Positions 31,252-44,700 are shown, numbered from the stretch's first letter. The stretch: DNA of 64,000 bases from Tubulanus polymorphus (GCF_964204645.1 NC_134029.1:7860350-7924349); one strand, 5' to 3'. Numbers and translations are program-made. The notes: generated by a model from the sequence alone, not told the origin.

Positions 31252-32145
31252 TTATTTCCTAGCGATGACGAAGGTTTCATTAATATAAGGAACTATAGGA
31301 AATCCATGACGTTCAACGGTATATCTACGGACAGTATCTTGTATGCTAGCGCGTTGGTCGTCCGTTAGTTTACTGACATCCGTTTCTGCATAGAACGCCA
31401 GGGTATCATCAGCCAATTTACGAATTTCTTTATCCCGTTCACTGATACATGGACGACTGGGCATCAGAGCGATATGAACTAGCGTCCCAACTTCACCAAC
31501 TGTGTGCGAAAGCATTTGAGTTTTCGTTTTGGCTAAAATATCGCGAATACTGATGTTTTCGATGCAAGTATGCGGTTTTCTTACGGTAGTTTTCGATAAA
31601 GTGCGCTTTACTTCATTAGAAATTTTGGGTACGGAATTACTCGAGTCGACTGCAATAAACGATCGACCATTGCTGTTAGTGAGTTGAAAAAGCGACCTCT
31701 CCAGAACAGCAGCGGGATCATCCAAATAGTAGCAAACATGCGAAAACACTAATACATCGTAGAAGTGATTCGGTAGAAATGAGCCACTGTCTTTCGTAAA
31801 CGATCGGTTATGTATCGAATGAGTGAAGTTGAACCTTTTGGCCAGTAAACTCATCCGCTTTTTGAGCTCAACCACCATATGAGTATTCGGTTCCACGCAA
31901 TCAATCTGATCAATTTTAACATCACTTCCAATCGTATACAGTGTGTTTTCCAGCATATACCCATGGGCTGGACCTATTGACAGTACTTTCAATCCTCGAT
32001 CTTCTTTTGCAGAATTTTCAGCGAAACAGCAACGAAATGCTTTAGCCAAGTTTATGTATGTTGAATAGTCTGAATAGTCAAAACAACAACTGCAGAAATT
32101 CCGGAAAGAACCGAAAGCGTCGCTGTATATTTTGTCATCATCCAT
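31252..32145 (-). CDS. HNMT-like SAM-dependent methyltransferase, array copy 5
   Basis: Single exon, 297 residues, starting MDDDKIYSDAFGSFRNFCSC (one extra Asp). Motif I is LKVLSIGPAHGYMLE, then DCVEPNTHM and YDVLVFSHVCYYLDD. The segment LLAKRFNFTHSIHNRSFTKD differs from the other copies (SKFNFTYNIHNQPF), and the central linker is the most basic in the array. It ends YINETFVIARK. It is the outermost and first-transcribed copy, nearest spartin, from which about 1.8 kb separate it. Intact. Confidence 0.88.
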   Translation of the reverse strand: MDDDKIYSDAFGSFRNFCSCCFDYSDYSTYINLAKAFRCCFAENSAKEDRGLKVLSIGPAHGYMLENTLYTIGSDVKIDQIDCVEPNTHMVVELKKRMSLLAKRFNFTHSIHNRSFTKDSGSFLPNHFYDVLVFSHVCYYLDDPAAVLERSLFQLTNSNGRSFIAVDSSNSVPKISNEVKRTLSKTTVRKPHTCIENISIRDILAKTKTQMLSHTVGEVGTLVHIALMPSRPCISERDKEIRKLADDTLAFYAETDVSKLTDDQRASIQDTVRRYTVERHGFPIVPYINETFVIARK

Positions 32146-33930
32146 CTAACTGTATTCTAACCGCGGAACTGTTATAACCTTACGGAACCTCTACTCAGGG
32201 AGGTGGGAGTGTTTAACTGAACTATTATATCATGCTATTTGCAACACAGGAAATGACCCCCTTGAAGTGCCTTATTTGCAATTCGCCGGTAGAAATAGTA
32301 GCTGATTTTGTAGTACATGGCGCATATAAGCTGCAATGTAGTTGAAAAATATATGTTGAACAAATTGATACATCTGTTAATCGATGAAAGCAAGGATCTT
32401 ACCTGCGTGTATTTGCATAAGAGTTTATTTTTGAAGAGTACTAGTTCGACATGCAGTATAGGCAAGACATGTAATTCATCTCCAATCTATTGTGGATTAC
32501 AAAATAGGCAGATTCTGTGAGCTATATTTCATATACTGTGACATTGACGTTCCCACGCTGCCAAGTGGCGGGCAGCTAATTTTGTCAAAGCCGTATGCGA
32601 TTGCGCAAGTCGGCGAATTTTATCCGGGAGTTACATTTGAATGCTGCTTTGCACTTGAAGCGGTTTGGATACTGATTATGATCCACAGACGTCGAAAATT
32701 AGGAAAAAATCGGATATGAAAATATCTATATCAAAAATTTTTGGCTTTGTGTAAATATCCGATTGTGAAACTAAACCACGACACGTAGGCTAGACTGCTT
32801 TAAAGAATAAGCATTTCTTCTTCCCGTGTCGTCCAACTTCCAGTTTTCGGGCGTAAATATTTCGAAGGCGATTATTACGAATTTTTTAAGGTACGGAAAC
32901 ATTTTCATTTGTGATTATATTTTGATGGAAATATGATTTCTTAAAAAATGATTTCATCTTTTAAGAACGGTTTTATGGCCCCCTATCAAGAACGGCGCGC
33001 GGGCCAGAGCTTTTTGTTTTTTGTGTTTTAAATCAAATAGCCACAATTTTCTCTCCGTGTAATATCTTCATTGTGTTCAATTTTAAACTGATTTCATTTA
33101 ATTTGACCATGGACTCTAAAACAAATCGTTTTCTAATCGGATTTGACCGTAGTGTTCGAACTGTGAAATCGTTGGACGGTCGGTGAGGTGGAAATGGTCC
33201 GGGCCTGAGTCCGTTTCTTAAGAGGAAGCCACGTTACGGTAGCGGATTATTCATTATTTATTGTGACAGCAGTCAATACGTCAAAGTTTAATTTTGAAAT
33301 CCTATATCTTATTAATCAATCAATCTTAATCTTCGGGTGCGAATCATTTGAAGAATCGTCCCCTTTTCGGATGTAGATTATAGGCCTACTCTTGTTGCTG
33401 TTAAGTGTGAATAACTTTTCCATCTCTATTTCAATTTCATTATTTTAGATGAGGAAGTAAATGGTTATAACCACTTCCTTTACTTTAGTAGTCACCTTTC
33501 TTTTTTGGACTTTTCTTGACTTGGGCTTGGCTAGTGTATAGAGTATTGTAAGTGAAACTAACTAGGGTTAGGGTTAGTAGTGGAAAGACGCTGCGCTAGC
33601 AATAATATGCTGGCCCGGGCTCGAATACTGCTCTATCGATCGGCTCTATTTTCACTTTTGCCTATGTCATCGATTGGCCTGACTCTTCTTCTTAATTAGT
33701 TACCTATTCGTTGATGGTAAGCTTTCATAATCTGATATGCTTAGGCCTATACCAACCAATCCTGAAGCTAAACTACAGTCAGACAGGCAAGGGCCTCGGA
33801 TAGAAAGCTTTGTGTACCCGTATATGGATCCATATCACGAATGACCAGCCCCATAATTTTCATATAAAAGAAATACTGAAATTGAGCAACTCCAATTGTC
33901 GTTTCTCTTTTCAGATTTCGTTATTCACAA
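32146..33930. other. Intergenic region between the methyltransferase array and spartin
   Basis: Divergent promoters are expected here. It contains a tRNA-like repeat at 33560-33660. A strong acceptor TTTCTCTTTTCAG ends at 33914, 16 bp before the spartin ATG, so spartin probably has a non-coding 5' exon further up; its donor was not located. No other coding sequence recognised. Confidence 0.5.
33560..33660 (+). repeat. tRNA-like repeat with telomere-like words
   Basis: AGGGTTAGGGTTAG is followed by GTGGAAAGACGCTGCGCTAG and GCTCGAATACTGCTC. It resembles the tRNA-like plus CCCTAA combination inside the 17.6-18.2 kb element, in opposite orientation. The acceptor stem is absent. Confidence 0.5.
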
Positions 33931-36900
33931 ATGGCTGATGAACGTGCAGCGGTGGACGACATGTCGTTGATAATCTATCGTTCGATTCAACGTCTTTCGG
34001 AGGAGGCATTCCTCTACATCGACCAGGCGTTAAATTGCGACCACCAGGGCCAAAGCGAACAAGCCGTCGTACTCTACGGCAAAGCGCTCGACACGATCGA
34101 CAAAGCCTCGAACGTCAACTGCAACGCTCCCGAGAACAACGGCGCGAAGCGAACGAAATCGCTCGCGTTACAAGAAAAACTACGCATCACGCAAACTCAA
34201 ATACGAACGCGAGTCGACGATTTGGGGAGTAACGTCGCGGTCGCCCGCGCGCTAGCCGACCCTCCGCCGAGTTATGAAGAATCGGTTTCGCCGACGGAAT
34301 CGAAATCGAGTATCGATCGACAATTTCAGGACCTCGGCGACGAACTGATGACCGATGGATGCGATTCCGACGATAACGAAGCCGTAGAAATATTCTGCTT
34401 GATCGAAGGGGTGCAGATTTACTACATCACGCCCGAAGGCTATGTAAGCGCTCCGTCGTATCCGTCGTCTTTGCGAATCTTCCAATTTTCGAAGGATGCA
34501 ACGTCGACTAGCAATCGGCCGCCTGCTTTTCTACAAGTCGGCGACTGGACGTATCCATTTTTAGCGGGCACTTCGCCATCATTGCTAACAAATATCGGTG
34601 CTTATGTGTTTCCGGATCCATTGGCAGAAGTTGAAGGTAATTGAGTTAGGAAGATGGAAATGTTTTGAAATTTCTAAATTCTTCCCGTGATTCCTTAAAC
34701 TCCTTAACTGAAAATGTTTTCAAAGGTTCTTGAAATGCCTTTAATTTGAGCAAAATGCCTGAAACTCTTTTAAAACTAAATTTTAATTTTGAAAAATAGG
34801 CTATTAGAAAAAATGTCTGTAGTTGTCCAGAAAACGCCCAAATCGGTCAGTTGGGACCCAGATTTATTTTTTACCCGATCAGGCAGTTACCAAATTAGAA
34901 ACTGAGCAGTTAGTGTAAAAGATAAAAATTTGCTTACAAAACCGCTGAATTACTGGTTTACCAAGATAAACAGAACCAATTTGGGAGGAGTCTACAGTCA
35001 TCAGGATATGAAAGTGATGCAGACACTTCTCGAAATTTGAAATTTTCACCTTGAAAACTCCTTATATCCAGGAATGACCCGACCAGTCTGTACCTGTGTT
35101 TACAGTTTCATTCAATTTCTTTCCCTTCCAATCCAGGATCGGCAGTCGGGGTCATACTGCCCGAATCGGTGACAGCCGAACAGCGATTGAAATTCGAGCA
35201 GATGCTGGACTTTCTAACGTGTATGCGCACACAGCAACAAGTAGCGGAAGAACCGAGGTTCGATGATGAACAATACGAAGTGGTCGGTCGCAGACGCACT
35301 AGTGAAACTATATCTAGAGGTATTATAACTGGTATGTGTCGTCAGTTATTTCATTTATTTTGCTTATTTATGAATTTTCGTCTATGTAATGTTTTAATTC
35401 GTCTCCGATCAAAGCGATGCAGCGGACATAAACAGTTCGTGACAGATACCGAATTTGACAAGATTTCATTTCTCCGCTGAGGAAGCAGTACCGGTATCTC
35501 GTCTATATTTGAATCGTGCTGTATAGTAGACTGCTTGCCTAGAATCTGGTGGGACCAATTAATTCTCTCAGAGGTACCAGAACCCGAATTCAGGGGCAGT
35601 CAGATTAGGGATTAGCCTTTTCGAATTACTAGTACCGGGTATACTGTCCGGGGCACGTAATACTCTGAGGCAGTCGACTCCAAGTAAACAGAATCTACTG
35701 TATGGAGCTTGTATGCAAAATTTCAATCGTAAATGAATTTGTGCTTTACAGCGGCGGAGTGGATTTCCTGGGGAATCAAAAAAGGAGCAGAAAAAAGTGG
35801 CGAACTGATGCAGAAAGGATCCGAGAAGTTAAAGGAGCGACTCGAACCAGAAGGAACTGCTCGATCCGTTGACCCCCGCGTCAAACAGGGTTTGGAGGTC
35901 GCTAGAAAAGCAAGCGGAGTAGCGGTTAAAGTCAGCTCTTGTGTCGGTAGGTTCTTCATTGGGTAGCAAAGATGACCTGTTACAACGAAATGAGGCCCAG
36001 CAGGTTGATACCATATAATGTTTTTGTGATTTACAGTCAATAAACTGGGTCAAGCTACGATGGCAGTTGGACGTCACGTAGCTCCTCATCTACGAAGAGG
36101 AGGCGAAAAAATTCTACCAAGATCTTGGACGAGCACCGACTCCCCGGATGGTCAGAGTAAAATGGACGCTGTATTTGAAGTTGCGGGAAGTGGACTGCTA
36201 GGTGCGCTGGTTTTGCGAGAAAGATTCACTCAAATGACCCCTTTCCCTAGAATCTGTGTTTTTTCACGCGTTCTTTTATTGAAATATTCTCTAGGTTTCG
36301 CTACCATCTATTCATCGCTGGAACATGCTGCGAAAGCACTAGCTCGGAACATAAGAGATGAAACTGTTGTTATAGTGGATCACAAGTATGTATTCTAAAA
36401 CTTGTTCGCATTCTCTTGGTTCAAAACTGGTATATCAGTCCTTGAATCGCAGTCAAAAAAAGTCCTTGAAAATCATTAGATGAGATTGATCATGACACTA
36501 AGAATGCTGTTCCTTGAGTAAGCCAAATAATCCAGTTGCGACTCATGAAATTAATCCAGTTAATGAGAAATCTGAATTAAACAAATTTTGCATACTACAT
36601 TTTATCTATAGATGGACCAGATCATATCCAAATTAGATCAGAATATGGATTCAACTGATCCAGATTGAGTGAGGACTATTCTAAAATCCATATGTTTTTT
36701 TTGTTTTTGTAGATATGGCAAAGAAGCAGCGGGTGTAACGCATACCTCACTATCAACTGCTGGGAATGCATTAATGACGGCTCATAACGTCAGCGCCCTC
36801 GGAGCGAAGGCTATCGCGAAACGCGTAGCTAAAGACGCCGGTGCGGCCGTCGTCGAAGACGTCAACAACGAGCAAACCAAAAAGAAAAAGAAATCGATGT

Positions 36901-36944
36901 GCGATTCCGAAAACGGGACATCAGAGAAACGAATAGATAGTTAG
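33931..36944 (+). CDS. SPART: Spartin (MIT and senescence domains)
   Basis: Six exons: 33931-34636, 35137-35331, 35752-35946, 36037-36201, 36295-36385, 36713-36944; 527 codons, phases consistent. Spartin works on endosomes, mitochondria and lipid droplets. Residues about 13-60 form an MIT-like helical domain (FLYIDQALNCDHQGQSEQAV) that in the family binds ESCRT-III. A mid-region follows (GVQIYYITPEGYVSAPSYPS, FLQVGDWTYPFLAGTSP). Exons 3-6 encode the senescence domain: AAEWISWGIKKGAEKSGELM, ARKASGVAVKVSSCV, VGRHVAPHLRRGGEKILP, SSLEHAAKALARNI, GNALMTAHNVSALGAKAIAK. It ends in a Lys-rich tail. Shorter than human spartin (666) mainly in the linker. An AATAAA at 37781 fits its 3' end. Confidence 0.95.
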
Positions 36945-37780
36945 AGGTTTTTGCTATCGTTAAAGCTAAAGATGGCCACGCATACTTATTATCTTTGAGG
37001 GCGGCATCCTGGTTTAATGTTGGGTCGATTTCATGAGGTAATGGTCTGGTAAGGGTGGTAAAAACTATCAAAAGCCAGCAGAATATGAATGCCACTTTTG
37101 GTGGTTAACCACGATCCTCCTTAAAACACCATCCTTGCCTCGTGAGGATGCTGACTGCGTGTCATGAGGTTATTCCTTCCTGCATGAGGCGGTGATCAAA
37201 AAGTGAGAATCTTCACCATTCGAAATGTTGCGAACGGTTATATAATCGGGAGAACGTCTATGTCTGAGTCCACCAGGCTGCGGACGAATAGTCGAATCTG
37301 TTTAAACCCAGATTTTGATCTTATCTGGCTCTAATTTCTAAGTGCATCTATAAATGGATGTATATAAAACATCGCGTTTCATCCAGATTTCTTGTTAACT
37401 GGACGAATTTCATCACTCCATAATGATCCGAACGAAGCAGATTATACTATAATCTCGCAGGTTGTAATTGTCTCATTATATGTACAGAAACTGTAGCTCG
37501 GGCTTCCCTTAGCATACATGTAAGATATGATAATGTTTTTTAGAAAGAAGCAGAGAGGTAACTAACTGTGATAGTTGTCTTGATTTGTTTGTACTGTTTA
37601 TTCTGTAACTGTTCACGAATGGTGAAAGTGTTGAAAACGTGAATATATTGATGCATTATTCTCTAAAGACTGCTACAAGTTCTAGTCATTACCATAATTT
37701 GTATAAAAAATACATGTATTTTTGTTTATATGCATTGTAGGCAGTATATGTGCGGGCTTACTCTAAAAAACTGTAATTGA

Positions 37781-37786
37781 AATAAA
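37781..37786 (+). terminator. Putative poly(A) signal of spartin
   Basis: AATAAA about 840 bp past the spartin stop, the clearest hexamer found downstream on the plus strand. The implied 3' UTR length is reasonable but not proven. Confidence 0.4.
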
Positions 37787-38786
37787 TATCATTAACTTTC
37801 ATACATTTGAGATTTGGTTTCATTTTCTTCTTACTAGAAACGTGATGAATTGTTCATATCATCAAATTTTACCAAATGAATGAAGATAACCGGTATTTCA
37901 TTTCTTACCTTGTCGGATATACCGGGTATTTACAATCTCTTCACCCATCTCTTTTGTTGCATGCGTAAATCTGGCGCCAAAATTCGTCACATGATCGAAG
38001 CATCTTCCATCTCAAAATCTGGTTAAAGCAATCGACTACGAGAACCAAAGGCCCTGGGCCCAATATATAGTCTTAAGTCCAAAAGTGGTCATAAATCGTG
38101 TCTAAGTCATGACGACTGCAACTGGCTCTAATCTAAATACTCAAAAATTTCCAAGTAAATTGAGGATGAAGGTTGGAGACAAAGTAAATGCGAATGTCAT
38201 TTGCACTATTGATCACTATTGGTTGGAATCCTTTGAGAAACATTGCTACGAACCAATCTAGCTACGGTACGATTCTGGCGGGAACAATTTTTTGTCTTGT
38301 TTTAATTGGGTTACGTCGTATTCATGTTGCAGAATTAAATTTTACTCGGGGGCGACACAGAAATATTTCGTTGAACTAAACTTTGAGTCATAAGCCAAAT
38401 TTCTGAACTAGGGTTAGACTGTTCTTACTAAGAAACAAGACTAGACAAAAGCATAAAATACCAAGTGAAATACACGTATTAGTTTTTTAATTGGTTTATT
38501 TCTGTGTTATTATTATTCATATTTCACCGATAATTTATGTTTACGTTATGATAATATTAGTAATAATGATATATTATTATTCTATACAAATCCCTGTCCT
38601 GATAAAATACGCAGCACGAAAGTCGAATTTACATCATCGATAAATTCATACCATATACATACAATCATTTTACATGAACAGTTGAAATAAATACTGTATC
38701 AAATCTATCGCAACTATTTATTCATGCATATTCTTACAATTCTCTAACTGTTCATACGTAATCTCTACACAGACTACACAAACAAA

Positions 38787-38931
38787 TACAGCAGAACTCA
38801 ACTTAATTCGGATGACTAGGGACTGCCCAGATTTCTTCGAATACAGTAAAATCCGAATTATGGATAATAGTTTAAATGGTTCCAGGTTAAATGACCAAAT
38901 ATTTCATTCAAATTAAGCGAGTTCTACTGTA
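38787..38931. mobile_element. Short inverted-repeat element (pogo-like MITE)
   Basis: Begins TACAGCAGAACTCAACTTAA and ends TTAAGCGAGTTCTACTGTA, its imperfect complement. The layout matches the elements at 4045-4222 and 49228-49452. No coding frame. Confidence 0.65.
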
Positions 38932-40991
38932 CGCAACTGATTCCGAAAGATTGTGCGCGGGTACACGCATCTACAGTAAAACAGGAATTTTTTTGTTGTC
39001 ACTCACAAATTGGATCATATTACATAAGGAAATCAATTGAAGTAACCCACCTCACACGAGCGCGGAAGATATCAAGCAAAGAATGACAACCAAATTCCAG
39101 ATTTAATTTGATTACAATTTAAGCCAATTGCTAGACTAAAGCCATTACTGTAACTACCGGTAGGCTCTGGGCTCAGTTCCAGTCAAATCATGAAAGTCCA
39201 TAATATCAAACCGTCTAAATCATCGATCTTGCCTGATGAATGTGGTCCCTGATGATTATATGACTTAAATACTATTGTATGATAAAGTATAGCGTAATAA
39301 TATATAGCCTTATAGATTACAGTGTAGCACATATATTTGAATCTCGTATCTGGGCAAGTTTAAATGGCGAATAAACTTGAATTTCGACATGAATAAAAGA
39401 ACTCGACTATGGGTTTAATGCCCTTGTTAGACCAGCTCCTTCCCGCTCTCCAAGACTTCTTAATTATGTAGTTTTCTGAATATGTATTCTATTTACATAA
39501 TATGTCATCACAGATGAAATATTATTCATTATTATTATTATCATTATTATTATTAGTATTTTTATTATTATTAGTATCATTAATCATCTAACATCTTAAC
39601 AATATCGTTAACGGCAAGACTCTATATAACAATTATTTCGCAACGAAAAAGGCAGCTATTTACAACACGGTTTTTCTCAAGCAGACATCATTAACAACAA
39701 TCAACACTGACAGACTTATAATTTTCTATGTTACATTGCAAACTATACATGGTTAAGATTCAGGCCAAAGTTGTTCTACCTTTATATACAGGAAAGTATT
39801 GCAGTAGTAATATTGAGAAAAGCCCTCGATGATGTGATAAAGTGTTCCAAATCACTGAATCTCTGATGGCCCGCTTGATTTTGTCAGATCCAAAAAATTG
39901 GACGCAGTAGTTTTTTAGATTGTGTCTCTAGTTCAGGAAATCGAATCTTAATAGCTACATACTCGGCCTGGGTATTTCACTTACTTTAACCAAGTAGGGC
40001 GAATCCGCATTCCCAAAAGGGTAAAAAATTTGATAGAATCTAGGTCCTAGAAATCGGGAGAAAAGGGCATTTTCTAAAAGCAAACTCTGATCTTTTTTTG
40101 GAAGCATTGTTTCTCATACTCTTTTCATCATCAGTTAGATTGTTTCATAAAATGATGATACATAAAATTCCATATTCCATGAAAAGGGTAATAAGATAAG
40201 GGTAATCATTATTAATCTGGGAATGAGCATGTCCTACTATCTTACTTAAGAAGTGAAGGGCCTGGTATACTCAGCAGGTATTTGAACTTATGGCATTGTG
40301 ATGTTCCGCCACAACACTATACCGTGCACGGGTATGTGCAAAAAATCGTCGTACACAAATGTGTGGACTAATCATATTTCCTGATACGATTTGCTTTTAC
40401 TGCAAAAACAAGTGACTGGCTGATTGGCTTATACCTGTGCACCGATAGGGCACAGTTTTGTACCGCAGTTTTATGATGTCATCGGGATGAATACACAATA
40501 TGTTTTATATTGACAAAATCAAAATGAAACCCAATGACAGCGCATTATGAAAGTATGGCAAAACATAGAAGTACATGTATAAACGACTGACTACCGAGTT
40601 GGTAGGATGAAGCGAGATCAATGAATCTTTTCATTAGAAGGGGCGTGGAGAGAGAAAGAGAGAGGAATGTGAAAAGAATCTCTTGTAAGTATATTCGAAA
40701 AGATCATAGCACCATACACAGCATATCCAGCCTGTTCGAGAAGTAATTAACATCGTAATACAGTATTGTACAAGCGGGGTTTCCACTTGAGGAATCAAAA
40801 ATCACTGAAAGTTTGTTTGACTGCATCAGTTTTTTGAAAAGCCTCACTCATAAATGTTTTTGAGAAGAATACTGTCGAGTCTCAGACCGGATCGCGGTAC
40901 CGATTCCGAATGATTTCTACAGAAACGCATGGTTGAGCAAAGTACAACAACGAATACTGTTGCAACATCGTAAATCAAATTGAGACGATCG

Positions 40992-41725
40992 TTAATTCAG
41001 GTATTCCACGTAATTCGCAGGAATCAGTCCAGTTTTACCATTTAGTGTACCTTCTAACCAACCAACCTCACGAGACTGGCGAACTGAAACATAATCAATT
41101 TGCTCAGGCGAATCTTCATTATTTTCAGACTAGAGAAAATTGGATTTAAATCTAGTCTTGGATTTGTAATGGGACTGAAATTAGTTCATACCCTCTCAAA
41201 GAATATGAAACTGGATGTGTGGCAGATCAGATTCCAAGTGCAGATTTAGGGGGTGGACTGAATGGACTAGTCCAGCCCCTTTCAAAATTTGAATTTATAC
41301 CCTCCATAAAGTCTGGAAACGTTTCTTGCTAAGAAAATTTTAAAAGGACAAAAAATAGATCATAGAATAGAAATGGGTCATTATGAGGGCCAGAAAACGC
41401 CATTTTGTCCGACATTTTCTGTGGGGGGGTCACACCAATTTTCGTGCTTGCAGCCCCTCACATAGTCAAATCTGCCCTTTTCAAATTAAGTGCCCATTCC
41501 AATGTTCAGGTCCACCCCTTTGAAGAATCCAAGATCCGCCCTTGTTCTCTTATCTTGTGATATGAAGCAAAAACCGCTGTTTGTCTTATTTCTTATTATT
41601 GGTCGCTTTTACGTTAGTAACACATAAACTGACAGTATAACTTACCATTGTAGATGATGATATTTGGCTCAAATGAAAGCTCTGACGGATTTTCTGCTTC
41701 ACATGAATATATTGTTCTTACACTC
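40992..41725 (-). CDS. ARHGAP26: GRAF C-terminal SH3-domain exons
   Basis: Exon 41646-41725 encodes [20 protein letters not shown] (the ALYDY-like start and acidic RT loop). Exon 40992-41083 encodes [20 protein letters not shown], then PANYVEYLN and the stop TAA. The junction in the RT/n-Src region restores GTT (Val). The conserved Trp, Pro and Tyr of the ligand groove are present. The preceding acceptor at 41129 also exists but would put a stop in frame. Confidence 0.94.
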
Positions 41726-44700
41726 CTGTTTTTTAAGAAAATAATATATCACTGCTTAAGTTGATTTTCATATACTGTATACAATTGCACTACAAGAATC
41801 TCGTATCTATTTACAGATTTATCTCATGTATACAGTGGCAGATCCAGACAGGAGCACAAGGAGCACGTGCCCCGTCGCAATTTTCCCATGCCCTTTGCAA
41901 AATACAATGGCAATTTTTTGAGGGCACTATTTTCACCTAAAACTAATAAAACAGCAGTCTGCAGCATAAGATTTAGCTTATATTCTCTTAAATGTCCCTC
42001 AAGTGCCTAGAAATTGGATGAAAATGCACTGAAATTTCAAAATTTTCCTGACCATTGTCTTGGCTGCGTGGATACTTAACTAGCCCCTTTTCAGTATACA
42101 TGACATGTATATGCAATTCTTATTTCTTTGTGCTCCTGTCAAAGTCTGCCCTGGATCCACCCCAGGTTTATCCACATCAGTCATACGGGCAAGTGCAGAG
42201 CAATTACAATCAAAACAAACTTACCGCCCTCCAGGCACAAATGGTCGCGTTTTCTCCTCCGACATGGTTGACAAACTTCCGGATGAATTTCTGTCAATAA
42301 TAAAAGCAGCAGAAGATAATGAAATTTTGCAATAAAATTACGAAAGAAACCGGTTCATCGCGCTACAGTAGGCGGCTGCTGATGTCATAATGCGAAGTGA
42401 CACCGCAATACACTGATGTATGGTTATAGAGAATAATGTCGCAAAAAAACTCATTTCAAGACATGAAAATCAAAAATCAAAAAACAAATATCCTCATAAT
42501 TCTTTATCTAAGCTCAGATAAATGGAAAGAAACACACGTAAAATTTACACTTTTCATTTATCTTATGAACACTATAGCTACAATACATCCATATATTTTG
42601 TTTATTGCGACATCAAACAGGAAAACTGAATTTAATGGAATAGTCTCTCTTTCCACTAGGTAGAATCGATACTGTAAATAATTCACCGAGTGACTGGATA
42701 CCGTTAGAAGAATTTGGATGCCATTCCCAATGAATCTTTGATAATCCCCAATTGAATAAGGAAATTCTACCACACATATAATTATTCATTCAAAAACTTC
42801 GTAAAAATCTCATCCGATTTTCCGATAAAAATCTACGCATACACGTAATGATTGCAAATTAGAAAGATGAAGATAATTGCAGTACCGTACATGTAAATGG
42901 CTAGACTTTGTCCAGGTTATTTCAATTCAATTGTTAGCCATGTCTATATTTTAATGAACTACAAACATTAGTTTATTAAAATCACGCAAGATCGGGCGAT
43001 GCAAATGTATATGATTCCTTGAATAACCTAAAAAGTTTCTTCGATACTGTAAAAAAGTCACTGACTATGACCAAAAATAGCGAATAATGTCTATATGCTT
43101 TCGCGTAGCTGCGAAGAAAAGGACAATGCGGTACATTGAATTGTTGAATTAAAAAATTACACAAACTTGCGCAGATGAAACAGATATTTTCCAGCTAAAA
43201 CTGGAAACTTCCCCGTTGCAGAGTAGTTCAGATAAAGCTTAAAGCGCTGCTGCAGAATCTTGCAGAAGACTGGCCTGTATACATGACTCGCGCATAATTG
43301 ATAGGCTGATTAGAAGTTACATACATTCAGGCTGTGCTGGAAGGAATACTTTGGATATATTGAATTTGTATAGAAAAGATTCGGTCATTTTATTGTGTGT
43401 TCGCTTGAGCTATTGATCGCTGTTGTAAAAACCGAGGAAGGTTCCAGCATAGACATTTTGCGTCTAAAAACAAAGAAACCTCAATGAAATAACAACATGC
43501 TCCACAGCATACAATCAGCTGGCGTACACTAAGGGCATTAAAACTATGACAGACAATCTGACATAGGGCCTACTGATACTTCTACACCATAGGCCCTACA
43601 ACTATTTCCAAAAGGCAAAACATGTTTGACCATTAATCCAAAAGCAAGTTTTAACTATCATTTAAATGTAAGAAGGTGAAACAGACAGGTTTCACGTTTT
43701 AACTACATTGTTTGTCGGATTATCTGTCAAATCATGGACTCTTCGATTTAGAGTCCATGGTCAAATATATACACAAAGTACCTGCTCATACGACACATTC
43801 TATAAGGATAGGTTATCAGCCAACTATGACGCCATCCACTACAGTAATAAAACATTCATACATCATCAACAATATACACAGTAAAACCTTCAGATCAGGG
43901 GCAAGGTCTAAATTAATAAGGCATGTTGGCAGTTCCTTTTTTGACAGATGTAAAAAATATACTTTTCCAGAATTTTCGATAAAAATGTGTCTTATGAATG
44001 TTTAACAGAAACTTCCCTTTTCACAGACCAACATTGTGCACAAATCGACAAAAGGTGCCCTTGAATATTCATGGCATGTGCAATTGTGAGGGTCCTCGAT
44101 TGGTTCGATCCAATTTTCAGCCAAGGGACTTTATCTACATAGTGTCAAAACGATACAAGTAACGATTTTGATCCTGAATTCTCAGCAGTTCATTTCATCC
44201 ACCCATATGATGCATTTCTTTTTCAAGTGGATTTTACTGTAGATTGTACATTCAAAATGTGCTTTTTACATCTCACTTTTTTGGATACAAAATCTTATAT
44301 TTTTATGAAACCCCCTTCAAACTTAATAACCAATTCAGTAAAAAATTCATTTAAAAGAAATGTTCTTCCACAACAAAAAATATCGATTACAACAGCTTTG
44401 GCTTTGCTTGCAAGAATCATAAAGCAGATTGAGTGATCCGATAGAACTTTCTCCACCGACTAGAATCATGAACAACTTCACACTATAAAGCTATAGTCCG
44501 CGTCATCGCATCTCGCGCATTTTCAGTCATGCAAACATTCCAGAATGGCATAGATCGAGTTACCCTTTGAAGAGAGAAAATGGTATTATTCCGCTGCAGA
44601 GTCGATTCCCCCTACCGAAGACAAGCGAGAACGCGGCCACCCGGTGACCGGTCATGCCTCTCACCTAAACAGCATCCATTCAATATTGGTCGCCGATTCA

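Larger units (their letters stand above)
36945..40991. other. Convergent intergenic region between spartin and GRAF
   Basis: Holds the 3' UTRs of two converging genes. AT-rich with ATT triplet runs near 39520-39590, an inverted-repeat element at 38787-38931, and a GAGAGA-rich stretch near 40645. A fragment near 40265-40320 resembles the decayed SINE words at 52.0 kb. No coding frame has family features. Confidence 0.55.

Noticed and set aside
41084-41129. Longer final GRAF exon starting at 41129
   Set aside because: Joining the preceding exon at this acceptor gives an in-frame TGA; the acceptor at 41084-41085 gives a perfect SH3 sequence.
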